DNA from: Halovivax asiaticus JCM 14624 | GTDB taxonomy: Archaea > Halobacteriota > Halobacteria > Halobacteriales > Natrialbaceae | Length of the DNA stretch: 64,000 nt | Reading direction: 5' to 3' | Assembly (NCBI RefSeq): GCF_000337515.1 | Contig: NZ_AOIQ01000017.1 | Span: 115,303-179,302 of the forward strand | In this document: piece by piece, positions 8,367-16,450 of the stretch | Numbering within the stretch: the stretch's first letter is position 1 | Layout: each line of letters starts with the position of its first letter | Made by a program: the position numbers and the translations under genes | Notes under the pieces: generated by a model | Database searches by the model: none | Told to the model about the DNA's origin: nothing | The model's input: only the letters and a program-made list of their open reading frames with translations

Positions 8367-9359
8367 TCAGTTGTCGGCGCCGACGAGATCGAACGGACTG
8401 CCGCCTTCGTGCTCGCTTGCCTCCTCGTAGACGACGTGGGCGGCGGCCACGTCCTGGATCGCGAGCCCGGTCGAGTCGAAGACCGTCACGCCCGTATCGC
8501 CGGTGCGACCCACCTCGTCGCCGACGACGATCTGGCCGATCTCGGCGTGAATGTCGTCGTCCGTGAGCGTGCCATCGTGGTACGGGACGTTGATCTCGCC
8601 CGAGTGGGTGCACTGCTCGTGGTCGTCGATGACGATCGTCGCGTCGAGGAGGAGATCGTCGGCGAGTTCGTGTTTGCCCTCGGCGTCGGCGCCCATCGCG
8701 TTGACATGGGTTTTCTCGCCGACGTCGTCGGGACCGACGATGGGGGTCTCGACGGGCGTCACCGTCGAGAGGACGTCACAGTGGCTGGCCTCCGAGATCG
8801 ATCCGCCGCGGATGTCGAACTCGTCCGCGAAGGTATCGACGAAGCGCTCGACGCGTGCGTCGTCGAGGTCGCTGACGACGACCTCCTCGATGGGGCGGAT
8901 CTCGCTGATCGCCTCGAGTTGCGTGTAGGCCTGGACGCCGGCGCCGACGATGCCCATCGAGGTGGCGTCCTCGACGGCGAGGTGGTCGGTCGCGACGGCT
9001 GCTGCTGCACCGGTGCGCTTCATGGTCAGTTCGGTGCCGTCCATGATGGCGAGCGGGTAGGCCGTCTCCGGGTCGGAGTAGATCATCGTCCCCATGACCG
9101 TCGGGAGTCCGTGGTCGTCGGGATTGTCCGGGTGGACGTTGACCCACTTCAGTCCGGCGGCGTCCCAGTCGTCCGTCGAGAGATACGCCGGCATCGACCG
9201 GAAGTCGCCGTTGTACTGGGGCAGGTCGACGTAGGACTTCGCCGGCATCAGCGCATCACCGCGTTCGTAGGCGGCGAAGGCAGCTTCCAGCGCGTCGATG
9301 ACGGCCGGCATGCGCGCGTACTCGTCGACGTCTTCGTTCGAACAGAGCAACGTGTTCAT
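8367..9359 (-). CDS. Ornithine cyclodeaminase/mu-crystallin family dehydrogenase (alanine dehydrogenase-like)
   Basis: A 330-residue NAD-dependent protein of the ornithine cyclodeaminase/mu-crystallin family. The substrate part carries the lysine-containing PAKSYVDLP and MKRTGAAAAVATDHL. The Rossmann part has the dinucleotide loop GIVGAGVQAYTQLEAI (about 135-150) and NAMGADAEGKHEL. The C-terminal GDTGVTVFDSTGLAIQD is also typical. In archaea members of this family act as alanine dehydrogenases, which makes interconversion of alanine and pyruvate a fair guess; ornithine cyclodeaminase or another imine reductase activity cannot be excluded. It converges with the cupin gene. Confidence 0.9.
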   Translation of the reverse strand: MNTLLCSNEDVDEYARMPAVIDALEAAFAAYERGDALMPAKSYVDLPQYNGDFRSMPAYLSTDDWDAAGLKWVNVHPDNPDDHGLPTVMGTMIYSDPETAYPLAIMDGTELTMKRTGAAAAVATDHLAVEDATSMGIVGAGVQAYTQLEAISEIRPIEEVVVSDLDDARVERFVDTFADEFDIRGGSISEASHCDVLSTVTPVETPIVGPDDVGEKTHVNAMGADAEGKHELADDLLLDATIVIDDHEQCTHSGEINVPYHDGTLTDDDIHAEIGQIVVGDEVGRTGDTGVTVFDSTGLAIQDVAAAHVVYEEASEHEGGSPFDLVGADN

Positions 9360-9461
9360 GGCGGCAACTCTTGCGGGCGGACACTTAGTACGTACCGAAT
9401 TCCTTCTTCAGGCGAGCGAAGCGGTTTTCTGAATCGGGTGGATCGTCCGTAGCCGTCCGGA

Positions 9462-10490
9462 TCACCCTTGCAGCTGCGAGAGCGGCGCGAACTGCGTCCA
9501 GTCGACGATCGCGTCGGGATCGTGGTACCGCTGCTCGGTCGGGTGTGTCTCGTACAGTTCGGTACACCAGGCGATCCCGGGACCGCGCACGCGGCAACCG
9601 CTTGGCGGCGCGAGTCCCATGCCGACGTAGCAGTCCCGGAGCTGGCATCGGAGGTGATCGAGCAGGCGCCGTTGCAACCCTGCCGGCGTCCGAACCGGTC
9701 GATCGGGACGCGGGAGCTGGATCCGTGCACCGCGGATCCAGTCAGTATCGTCGACGACGCCGGTGTCCGGTCCAGGTGTCACTTCACCTCCCTCCCAGTG
9801 CACGTGCGGTGTTCCGGTGTCGACGATCGACCACCCGGGAGCGGTTGTCTTGTCGCGGGTGGTCTCTTCCTGATGGTTCGACCCCAGTATCGTGGCGAGC
9901 CGACGCGGGAGCAGATCGCTTCGTCTGTCGGGGTAGCGATCGAGTAGCTGGCGAAGTGCGCCGATCGCTTCGAGTTCGATCGTCGCGTCGACGAGGGTCG
10001 GCAGTCGCCCTCGTGTTCCGTCGAGCAGGAGGTCCTGTTCGATGTGCGTCCACTCGGCGTCGGGGTCCGCTGTCGGCGGTTCGACGACGTGGTCGGCCGG
10101 CTCCTCGAACTGGTTCGTGACCATCTCGAACAGCCGCTCGACCGTCTCCGGCGTGAGTGCGGCGAGAACGAGCGCGGTCGCAGTCAGCCGTTCCGGATAG
10201 GTGATCTGGTCGGCGCCGTACGCGTCGACCGCGGCGATCCCGTGCGTGCGAAAACAATAATATTTCGCGAATCTCACGCTTCGACGAGCGCGAATGGCTT
10301 GTTCGCCCGACAGCGTGGCCGCATTCCACTCTTCGTCGCCACAGTAGTGACTGTCCAGTGTCCCGGTTCGGTCGAGGGTTATCCGATGGTGTTCGTCGGC
10401 GTTGTCCAGTACGCTGACGATCAGTTGGTTTTCCGTTTCGGATTCGATCGTTGCCTTCATCGCTCGTCCGTTTCCACCGCCTGGTAGCAT
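9462..10490 (-). CDS. Uncharacterised haloarchaeal protein
   Basis: I do not recognise this family. The product is acidic, 342 residues from ATG 10490 or 332 from ATG 10460. It starts with a short beta-rich segment (MKATIESETENQLIVSVLDN), continues with helices (ALVLAALTPETVERLFEMVT) and ends in a Cys-containing region (LRCQLRDCYVGMG, GIAWCTELYETHP). No membrane segment or known motif is visible. A TATA-like AATTATGG lies about 20 bp before the first ATG. It is divergent from the tail-like gene cluster starting at 10761, sharing a 270 bp AT-rich gap. A link to that cluster is possible but unsupported. Confidence 0.75.
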   Translation of the reverse strand: MLPGGGNGRAMKATIESETENQLIVSVLDNADEHHRITLDRTGTLDSHYCGDEEWNAATLSGEQAIRARRSVRFAKYYCFRTHGIAAVDAYGADQITYPERLTATALVLAALTPETVERLFEMVTNQFEEPADHVVEPPTADPDAEWTHIEQDLLLDGTRGRLPTLVDATIELEAIGALRQLLDRYPDRRSDLLPRRLATILGSNHQEETTRDKTTAPGWSIVDTGTPHVHWEGGEVTPGPDTGVVDDTDWIRGARIQLPRPDRPVRTPAGLQRRLLDHLRCQLRDCYVGMGLAPPSGCRVRGPGIAWCTELYETHPTEQRYHDPDAIVDWTQFAPLSQLQG

Positions 10491-10760
10491 GTTTCAAAAG
10501 ACCTTTCCATAATTGATTTGTGTCTGTTGTCGATGTATACGATTTTATGTATGATAACTATGCCGATGTCGGGAGTGAGACGGATGGCCTGTGCACGTTA
10601 CTGTTGTTCTTGCCGGTTGAGAGCCGCGTGACGGCGGCTTTCGACGTTGCCCCGGCACACGTTGGCCGACGATCGGGATTCACGATCAGGTTAGGAACGC
10701 GCGTGCGCTGATCGGATATTTTATACTATCGGACGTTCATTATATATCTACACTCTCGCT
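10491..10760. promoter_or_regulatory. Divergent intergenic region upstream of the tail-like cluster
   Basis: About 270 bp that become more AT-rich than the flanks. TATTTTATAC at 10717-10726 would start a transcript near 10750, just before the ATG at 10761; ATTATATATCT at 10740-10750 is a second AT run. On the minus strand AATTATGG near 10508-10515 can serve the gene ending at 9462. A 63-codon open frame at 10520-10711 has no protein-like character. Confidence 0.5.
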
Positions 10761-12005
10761 ATGACTCCGGAAGCGGACTATACGAAACGAGATGCGGCCG
10801 GCTTCTCTCAGTTCGAGAAGAACCGGTTCTTCAAGGGCAAGTTGATGACGCCCCGCGACATGGAGGCCGAACAGACCTACCACGCCGAGCGACTGCACAC
10901 GCTCACTCGTCACGTGAATGGGTCGGGAATCGTCTGTGGGCTCGAGGTCCGTGACGTCTCGGAAACTGACGATGGGCTCGACGTCACCGTCGACGCCGGG
11001 TTCGCGATCGACGGCCGGGGGCGGCCGATCGTCGTCGAGCAGGTGACCACGAAGACGCTCCCGAGCCCGTCGACCGACGAGATACACCTCTTCATCCAGT
11101 TCAGCGAGGTGGCCGTGGAGACGGTTCCTGTCGCCGACACCGACGGGGCGATCGACAGCGACGCCGTGGCGAATCGAACCGTCGAGGTGTTCGAGTTCAC
11201 ACATCGGGAAACGCCGCCTGCGGAGACGTCGGTTCCGTCGGTCGACCTCTCCGTCGTCGACCCGGGCGACGATAGCGTCGAGACGGTCGCCAGACAATTG
11301 GCCGAACAGTATCACGAGACCCACCGCAGTGAGCCGGCGGACGATGCCGATCCGGCGGTGTTTCTCGGCTCGTTCGAGCGGACGCCAAGTGGGAACTGGG
11401 AGGCGATGGACGACCAGTTCGGTCGTTCGTTCGTGTACAGTCCCGAACTACTGTTCGCGCTCGTCGTTCATCACTTGACGGACGACGAGAACCCGCATCG
11501 AACACCGGTCAGACAGGAACCCGAAGAGCGCCCGGACGGCATCGAGGGAATCGCTCGACGGGTGGGCTCGCTCGAAGAGACCGTAACCGAACTGGAACAC
11601 GAGCGGCGGACGCTCGTGACCTACGCCTTGCGAAAGACGGTCAAGGATCGTGTCCGGTTCTTTACGACGCTGAGTGACCGGCTCGAACCGCACACGGGTG
11701 AGGGGGCACGCATTGCACGCGACATCGCGGAACTCTCTCGTGAGGACCGCAAACCGACCGACGATCGCGAACAGTCCTACCGTGAACAGATCGATCGACT
11801 CCTCGACTTGTTGATCGAACTGGGCGAACCGCTCGAGGAAGTGACGACCGAAGAGAGCCTGGAGCGATACCTCAAGTCGGTGTCCCGGCTCCAGTCGGCA
11901 CTCGAATCCGACGAGCCACTTCTCGAATTGATCGACGCCCACGATCAGGTTAGCGAGGCGGCGGATTCGATCCAAATCCTCGTCGACGTCGTCCCTGAAG
12001 ACTGA
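10761..12005 (+). CDS. Tail/CIS-associated accessory protein (GKLMTPRDMEAEQ-type)
   Basis: A 414-residue protein. Residues about 15-120 carry a recognisable N-terminal domain: RFFKGKLMTPRDMEAEQTYH, then HVNGSGIVCGLEV and LDVTVDAGFAIDGRGRPIVV. From memory, bacterial proteins with 'GKLLT..DF..EQ.Y....R..GWGVVCGL' occur in phage-tail-like and contractile-injection-system (CIS) gene clusters, probably as baseplate or peripheral parts. The remainder (about 225-414) is long, charged and helical, with coiled-coil character (ARRVGSLEETVTELEHERRT). It lies directly upstream of the sheath gene, separated by a 308 bp promoter region. The exact role is unknown. Confidence 0.7.
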   Translation: MTPEADYTKRDAAGFSQFEKNRFFKGKLMTPRDMEAEQTYHAERLHTLTRHVNGSGIVCGLEVRDVSETDDGLDVTVDAGFAIDGRGRPIVVEQVTTKTLPSPSTDEIHLFIQFSEVAVETVPVADTDGAIDSDAVANRTVEVFEFTHRETPPAETSVPSVDLSVVDPGDDSVETVARQLAEQYHETHRSEPADDADPAVFLGSFERTPSGNWEAMDDQFGRSFVYSPELLFALVVHHLTDDENPHRTPVRQEPEERPDGIEGIARRVGSLEETVTELEHERRTLVTYALRKTVKDRVRFFTTLSDRLEPHTGEGARIARDIAELSREDRKPTDDREQSYREQIDRLLDLLIELGEPLEEVTTEESLERYLKSVSRLQSALESDEPLLELIDAHDQVSEAADSIQILVDVVPED

Positions 12006-12313
12006 ATTTTCACCTCCTCCGATCCGACTCGTTCGACTTCGAATCGCTGTTGTTCGGTGTCTTTTGCCGGCTCATCTGACCGATACTCTGGGCGCGTCAC
12101 CTCCCGTAATACAAATCCAGTTTGAATTGGGAACTTACACTTTTGCCGGCCACAATCTTATTATGTTCTGTCGGTATGCCGCCGCGTCTATCTTTCCACA
12201 ATCAATATGGGTATGTGCCTAAACAATACAAAAATAAACACACTCAGAAAGATTTATATTAATTCGCTGTAAAAACCCAGTTACAGGGAGACAAATTTAG
12301 GAGGTCACCTGGA
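12006..12313 (+). promoter_or_regulatory. Long AT-rich leader/promoter of the sheath operon with strong Shine-Dalgarno
   Basis: A 308 bp AT-rich gap. The likely promoter is GATTTATATTAATTC at 12250-12264, predicting a transcript start near 12283 and a leader of about 30 nt. The leader ends in TAGGAGGT (12299-12306) followed by CACCTGGA and the ATG at 12314, a near-perfect complement to the 16S 3' end. A further AT-rich block (ACAATCTTATTATG, 12152-12165) may be an additional promoter element or regulator site. Most genes here look leaderless, so a leadered, Shine-Dalgarno-driven start stands out for a structural protein needed in many copies. Confidence 0.6.
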
Positions 12314-14038
12314 ATGCCAGAATATCAATCCCCCGGCGTGTATGTCGAAGAGGTAAGTAGCGGAAGCAAGTCTGTCGAAGGTGTCAGCACGAGTACGGCT
12401 GGTTTCCTCGGTCAGACCCATCGCGGTCCCGTCGAACCACAACTCGTGACGAGTTACACCGAGTTCGAGCGACTCTACGGATCGAGTCCGAAGCACTCGA
12501 ATCTCGATGTCGCCCTCGACGGCTACTTCAAGAACGGCGGTGGCCGATGTTACGTCGGCCGCGTCACTGCAGCCGACCCGAACGACGTCGCGACGACGAC
12601 GCTGGTTGCCGACGATCAGTCGAACGTCCTGAACGTCGAAGCAAACGGCCCCGGCTCCTGGGGCAACTCGGTCGCCGTGATCGTTCGCGACGGGCAGCGG
12701 GGTGACCAGTTCGATATGGTCGTCCGGTACTGGTCGTGCGACCTCGAGGAGGTCAGTCAGCCGGACGCCGCGCGTCCGGAACCGGCCCCGGACGTCGAGG
12801 AGGTTTTCGACGGACTCTCGTCCGATCCGAAGTCGAGCCAGTTCTACGAGAAGCAACTCTCGAGTTCCGTTCTCGTAGACGTCGAGTACGTCGAGGACGG
12901 TCGCCCGGTTCCCGGCCTCACATGGTTGAACCGTGACACGCCGACAGCCGCGGCTGACGGTGGCCTCGTGGAGACTGCGGAGGAGGAAACTGTCGTCTAC
13001 ATCCCGGACAACCTGGACGAACTGAAGTACAACGATCTCAAAGGAATCGCCCGTCCCTTCGAGACCGAGGGAAACCCATCGAAAGACGACCTGATCGAGC
13101 AACTCGACGACATCCGGTCGGGCGAAGTCGACGTAGACGTCGAAGTCGTCACCGAGGAACCGACCAAGCCCGACGCCGAGGGTGAGGTGTCGCTCAACGA
13201 CTACGAAGGCATCGACAAACCGGGGCTTCGAACCGGCCTCGCAGCCTTTACCGCACTCGACGACATCTCGATCGTTTGCGTTCCCGACGAGAACGATGTG
13301 CAGGGACTGACGGACTCGATCGTCGCACACTGTGAGAACATGGGCGATCGCTTTGCCGTCCTGCAGGCCGAGCAGAACCCCGGTCCGGTCTCCGAACTGG
13401 AGACGCCGGTCGATTCCTCGTACGCGGCGTACTACTACCCGTGGGTTTCCGTGCTCGATCCGGTGACCAACCGCGAGAAACTCGCCCCGCCGGGCGGCCA
13501 CATCGCCGGTATCTACGCGCGAAGTGACGTCCAGCACGGCGTGCACAAGGCTCCGGCGAACGAGACCGTTCGCGGTGTCGTCGGCCTGCAACACGACGTC
13601 ACCAAGGGTGAACAGGACGTCCTCAACCCGAAGGGTATCAACTGCATTCGGAGCTTCCAGGGCCGCGGTATCCGCGTCTGGGGCGCCCGGACGACCTCGA
13701 GCGACCCCGAGTGGAAGTACCTGAACGTCCGCCGACTGTTCCTCTTCATCGAGCAGTCCATCGACGAAGGGACGCAATGGTCGGTCTTCGAGCCGAACGA
13801 CCAGGACCTGTGGGCCCGGATCCGCCAGTCCGTCGAGAACTTCCTGACCACCGTCTGGCGTGAGGGCGGCCTGCAGGGATCGACGGCCGACGAGGCCTTC
13901 TACGTCCGCTGTGGCGAGGAGACGATGACCGAAGACGACATCGACAACGGTCGGCTCATCGTCGAAATTGGCGTCGCTCCGGTCAAGCCGGCCGAGTTCG
14001 TCATCTTCCGCATCAGCCAGGACACCGGCGAGGCCTGA
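12314..14038 (+). CDS. Contractile tail sheath protein (CIS/phage type)
   Basis: A 574-residue sheath subunit. The N-terminal YQSPGVYVEEV is the linker strand that interlocks neighbouring subunits. Then come AGFLGQTHRGP, GYFKNGGGRCYVGRV and the large C-terminal core with YYPWVSVLDP, IAGIYARSD, the sheath signature RVWGARTTSSDPEWKYLNVR and RLFLFIEQSI, and the end strand EFVIFRIS. Sheaths of this family contract to drive an inner tube through a target membrane. A variable middle region (about 150-300) contains a small helical segment at 234-266 that looks like a HeH/SAP-type fold (see findings). It heads the operon of tube and tail-assembly genes. Confidence 0.95.
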   Translation: MPEYQSPGVYVEEVSSGSKSVEGVSTSTAGFLGQTHRGPVEPQLVTSYTEFERLYGSSPKHSNLDVALDGYFKNGGGRCYVGRVTAADPNDVATTTLVADDQSNVLNVEANGPGSWGNSVAVIVRDGQRGDQFDMVVRYWSCDLEEVSQPDAARPEPAPDVEEVFDGLSSDPKSSQFYEKQLSSSVLVDVEYVEDGRPVPGLTWLNRDTPTAAADGGLVETAEEETVVYIPDNLDELKYNDLKGIARPFETEGNPSKDDLIEQLDDIRSGEVDVDVEVVTEEPTKPDAEGEVSLNDYEGIDKPGLRTGLAAFTALDDISIVCVPDENDVQGLTDSIVAHCENMGDRFAVLQAEQNPGPVSELETPVDSSYAAYYYPWVSVLDPVTNREKLAPPGGHIAGIYARSDVQHGVHKAPANETVRGVVGLQHDVTKGEQDVLNPKGINCIRSFQGRGIRVWGARTTSSDPEWKYLNVRRLFLFIEQSIDEGTQWSVFEPNDQDLWARIRQSVENFLTTVWREGGLQGSTADEAFYVRCGEETMTEDDIDNGRLIVEIGVAPVKPAEFVIFRISQDTGEA

Positions 14039-14080
14039 GCGCACCGACCACCAGACGACAGTTCACATTCACGATAATAC

Positions 14081-14533
14081 ATGCCAGAACACGGACCGCT
14101 GCCAAGCACGGAATTCACCGTCGAGCTCGACGGCGTCGACGTCCCTGGATTCCTCGAGGTACAGCTCCCGACGCAGGAGACCGACCAGCTCGACTACCGC
14201 GAGGGCGACGAGGCCAAGCACTCCCGGAAGCTCTTCGGCGATACGCGATACTCGCCGCTCGTTCTCGCTCGGGGCGCCGAGGAGGACAACAAGCGACTTG
14301 ACGACTGGCGGAAGGCCGTCGAGGAGGGCAAGGGTGAGGATGCCAGAAAGAACATCGCGGTCGTCCTCAAGGACCAGGCCGGTACCTCCGTCATCCGATT
14401 CGAGTTCACGAACGCCTGGATCCGCAAGTACGACCCGCCGACGCTGAACGCCCAGGCCAGCGGTGGCCAGAACGCCATCGCAGTCGAGACGTACACCGTC
14501 GAGTTCGAGGAGATGAAGCGCAAGAACGTATGA
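14081..14533 (+). CDS. Tail tube protein, first copy (T4 gp19-like)
   Basis: A 150-residue tube subunit: EFTVELDGVDVPGFLEVQLP, the extended loop YREGDEAKHSRKLFGDTRYS, NIAVVLKDQAGTSVIRFEF, NAWIRKYDPP and the closing strand ETYTVEFEEMKR. It stacks as hexameric rings to form the channel inside the sheath. It lies 42 bp after the sheath stop and its own stop overlaps the start of a 55-codon gene by 4 nt. CIS loci often encode two or three diverged tube proteins, the extra copies forming the first rings on the baseplate. This one has the charged insert EEDNKRLDDWRKAVEEGKG, unlike the second copy. Confidence 0.9.
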   Translation: MPEHGPLPSTEFTVELDGVDVPGFLEVQLPTQETDQLDYREGDEAKHSRKLFGDTRYSPLVLARGAEEDNKRLDDWRKAVEEGKGEDARKNIAVVLKDQAGTSVIRFEFTNAWIRKYDPPTLNAQASGGQNAIAVETYTVEFEEMKRKNV

Positions 14534-14697
14534 TGCGATCGAGTGAGCCGCTTCGGCCGTTCGCCATCTCCCGCTCGCGTTTCGATACGACGTGGCGAGT
14601 CGACGAGGAGGGGTACCTTCACACCGGGACGAACGGATCGTTCGTCGAATCGAGCCGACTTCGCGTGCTGACGGACCAGCTGGAGGCTCACCGATGA
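14530..14697 (+). CDS. Small protein, 55 aa, embedded in tail operon
   Basis: A short gene bracketed by ATGA overlaps with both neighbours (14530-14533 with tube 1, 14694-14697 with the next gene), the hallmark of translational coupling in a real operon. The product starts MMRSSEPLRPFAISRSRFDT, continues with TTWRVDEEGYLHTGTNG and ends in an amphipathic helix (SRLRVLTDQLEAHR). I do not recognise the family. Without it there would be a 160 bp hole in an otherwise gap-free operon. An assembly factor or minor tail component is a guess from position only. Confidence 0.7.
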   Translation: MMRSSEPLRPFAISRSRFDTTWRVDEEGYLHTGTNGSFVESSRLRVLTDQLEAHR

Positions 14698-15194
14698 CCG
14701 ACCAAACACTGCAAACCGAGTTCGAATTCACCCTGCCGCGGGGGTACGTGGACGACGATGGGACGCTCCATCGCGAGGGCCGAATGCGACTCGCGACTGC
14801 CGCCGACGAGATTCAGCCACTGTCGGAACCACACGTGCAGTCGAACTCCTCGTATCTGACGATCGTCCTCCTATCTCGGGTCGTGACCGAACTGGGGACA
14901 CTCGAAACCGTCGACGTCGACGTCATCGAGAACCTGTTCGTCGCCGATCTCGAGTACCTGCAGGCGATGTACGAGCGGGTCAACAACCGAGGCAGAAATG
15001 CCGTCACGACGGCCTGTCCGGACTGTGGCGAGACGTTCGACGTCGACGCGACGTCCGGCGTCACACTCGCCGACCCACCGGCGGGTTCGGCGGCCGACGA
15101 GGCGACGTCGAGTACAGACGACGCCGTCGGCGCGACCGACGACGCCGATCTGGATGCACCGGCGGAGGTCGAAGCGGGAAACGCGAACGAGTGA
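14694..15194 (+). CDS. Tail assembly protein (T4 gp26/chaperone-like) of CIS type
   Basis: A 166-residue protein with a conserved core: FEFTLPRGYVDDDGTLHREG, RMRLATAADEIQPLSEP, SYLTIVLLSRVVTELGTLE and ENLFVADLEYLQAMYERVN. This combination is familiar from small proteins encoded between tube and DUF6760 genes in bacterial CIS clusters, described as tail-assembly or baseplate-hub chaperones. A CPDC pair (C108, C111) may be half of a metal site. The C-terminal 45 residues are an acidic Ala/Asp/Ser tail. Start and stop overlap the neighbouring genes by 4 nt each. The role is by analogy. Confidence 0.8.
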   Translation: MTDQTLQTEFEFTLPRGYVDDDGTLHREGRMRLATAADEIQPLSEPHVQSNSSYLTIVLLSRVVTELGTLETVDVDVIENLFVADLEYLQAMYERVNNRGRNAVTTACPDCGETFDVDATSGVTLADPPAGSAADEATSSTDDAVGATDDADLDAPAEVEAGNANE

Positions 15195-15460
15195 CCGGCG
15201 TCGTCGATCCCGAGGACCTCTTTGCGGAGGTCGCTTTCGTGGCCTACCACTTCGGGTGGAGCCACGAAGAGGTCCTCTCGCTCCCACACTGGGAACGACG
15301 GCGGTGGTGTGCGGAGATCAGTGAGATCAACGAACGGATGAACGAACCGACGGAACCGGCTGAGCCCACTGACCCTGGGTCGTCCGAGTCGACGCAAGGA
15401 TCGTTCATCGACGGAAACGGGGAGGGGGTCATCCTCCAGAACTCGTTCGACACGGAGTGA
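15191..15460 (+). CDS. DUF6760-like tail-associated small protein
   Basis: Starts at GTG 15191 inside the stop of the previous gene (GTGA overlap) and encodes 89 residues. The first half is helical with the sequence DLFAEVAFVAYHFGWSHEEV followed by LPHWERRRWCAEISEIN, the pattern of the DUF6760 family found almost always beside tail tube genes of contractile particles. The second half is a Pro/Glu/Ser-rich linker. It probably acts in tube or baseplate assembly, and no catalytic motif is visible. Confidence 0.8.
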   Translation: MTGVVDPEDLFAEVAFVAYHFGWSHEEVLSLPHWERRRWCAEISEINERMNEPTEPAEPTDPGSSESTQGSFIDGNGEGVILQNSFDTE

Positions 15461-15490
15461 GTGAGACGCGGAGATACGGAGACGAACACT

Positions 15491-15952
15491 ATGGCAGAGC
15501 AACCCTATACGGCAGACGACAATCCATACTCGCAGTACAATTTCGAGGTGCAGGTAGAAGGCGAGGCGGTCGCCGGTTTCGCCGAAGTCTCCGGTATCAC
15601 GATGCAACTCGAGACCGTTCAGTATCGTGAAGGCGGTGTCAACGATCACGTCCACACGCTTCCGGGAACGTTTGCCCACGCCGATCTGGTCCTCCAGCGT
15701 GGCATGACTACCGACGTGGCCTTCTGGGAGTGGATTCAGGACGTCATGAGCGGGAACGTGACCCGGAAGAACGTGGTCGTCAAGTTGCAGAACGGGTTCA
15801 AGGGGGATCGCGTCTGGGGCTGGGAGTTCAAACGTGCCTATCCGACGATGTGGCGTGGGCCCGATCTTGTCAGCACCAATCAGGGAATGGCGATCGAGAC
15901 GATCGAACTCGCCTACGAACGGTTTGCCCGGATGTCCGGACTGCCGGAGTAA
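15491..15952 (+). CDS. Tail tube protein, second copy (T4 gp19-like)
   Basis: A 153-residue gp19-family tube protein: YNFEVQVEGEAVAGFAEVSG, LETVQYREGGVNDHVHTLPG, DLVLQRGMTTDVAFWEWIQD, VVVKLQNGFKGDRVWGWEF and the final strand MAIETIELAYERF. It is closer to the standard gp19 form than the first copy. The ATG at 15491 fits the family start, although an in-frame GTG at 15461 directly follows the previous stop. In complete CIS loci a LysM protein and the spike would follow. Here the next gene is a convergent SWIM-domain gene, so the module ends at this point. Confidence 0.92.
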   Translation: MAEQPYTADDNPYSQYNFEVQVEGEAVAGFAEVSGITMQLETVQYREGGVNDHVHTLPGTFAHADLVLQRGMTTDVAFWEWIQDVMSGNVTRKNVVVKLQNGFKGDRVWGWEFKRAYPTMWRGPDLVSTNQGMAIETIELAYERFARMSGLPE

Positions 15953-16009
15953 CCGGGAACTGCAACCGAGTGGCTGGCGTCCGAAGTCCTGGTCGTATTG
16001 GTAATCTCC

Positions 16010-16366
16010 TCACAGAAATTCGCGGACGTCCGAGTACCACATGTCGTGGACGTCGACGTGCCCGATTCGCCGAGCGATCTGGACGGCGAGGACGTGCCAG
16101 CACTCGTCGGTGGGGTCGTCGGGATCGATGTTGTATCTGGCGTCCTTACAGGTACAGGTGCCGTCCTCGACGACGTACTCGTCTGCGTGGCCGACGACGA
16201 CGGTGAAGTCGCGGTAGCCCTTGACCCGTCGCTCGGCGACGGCCTCGATGGCGCGGACGCCCCGGTCGCCGTGGAGTCGCGAGATGCGCTCGACGAGCTC
16301 GGGGGTGAGTTCGCCGGCGTCGGCGAGGTCGGCCTGCCATCGCTCGACGGGTCCGTGCTCCGTCAC
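16010..16366 (-). CDS. SWIM zinc-finger domain protein
   Basis: A 118-residue protein from GTG 16366. The C-terminal half holds a SWIM zinc motif CxCx(n)CxH with C71, C73, C89 and H91 ([12 protein letters not shown] and [13 protein letters not shown]), preceded by helices ([17 protein letters not shown]). SWIM domains bind DNA or proteins and appear in archaeal proteins linked to recombination and repair. No partner is adjacent. It converges on the tail operon and is divergent from trm1. Confidence 0.85.
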   Translation of the reverse strand: MTEHGPVERWQADLADAGELTPELVERISRLHGDRGVRAIEAVAERRVKGYRDFTVVVGHADEYVVEDGTCTCKDARYNIDPDDPTDECWHVLAVQIARRIGHVDVHDMWYSDVREFL

Positions 16367-16450
16367 ACCCTGTCATCTGGGCCGGGGTGTAAAATCGGTT
16401 TGGGATGGCCGAACCGCGGCGTTTTTCGCCCGGGCGGCCCGAACCCGGGT

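Noticed and set aside
10520..10711. A 63-codon gene between the orphan gene and the tail cluster
   Set aside because: Product composition is not haloarchaeal (few acidic residues) and it covers the probable promoter region of both flanking genes.
12305..14044. A 579-codon frame antisense to the sheath gene
   Set aside because: Shadow of the sheath gene, which has full family signatures in the other strand.
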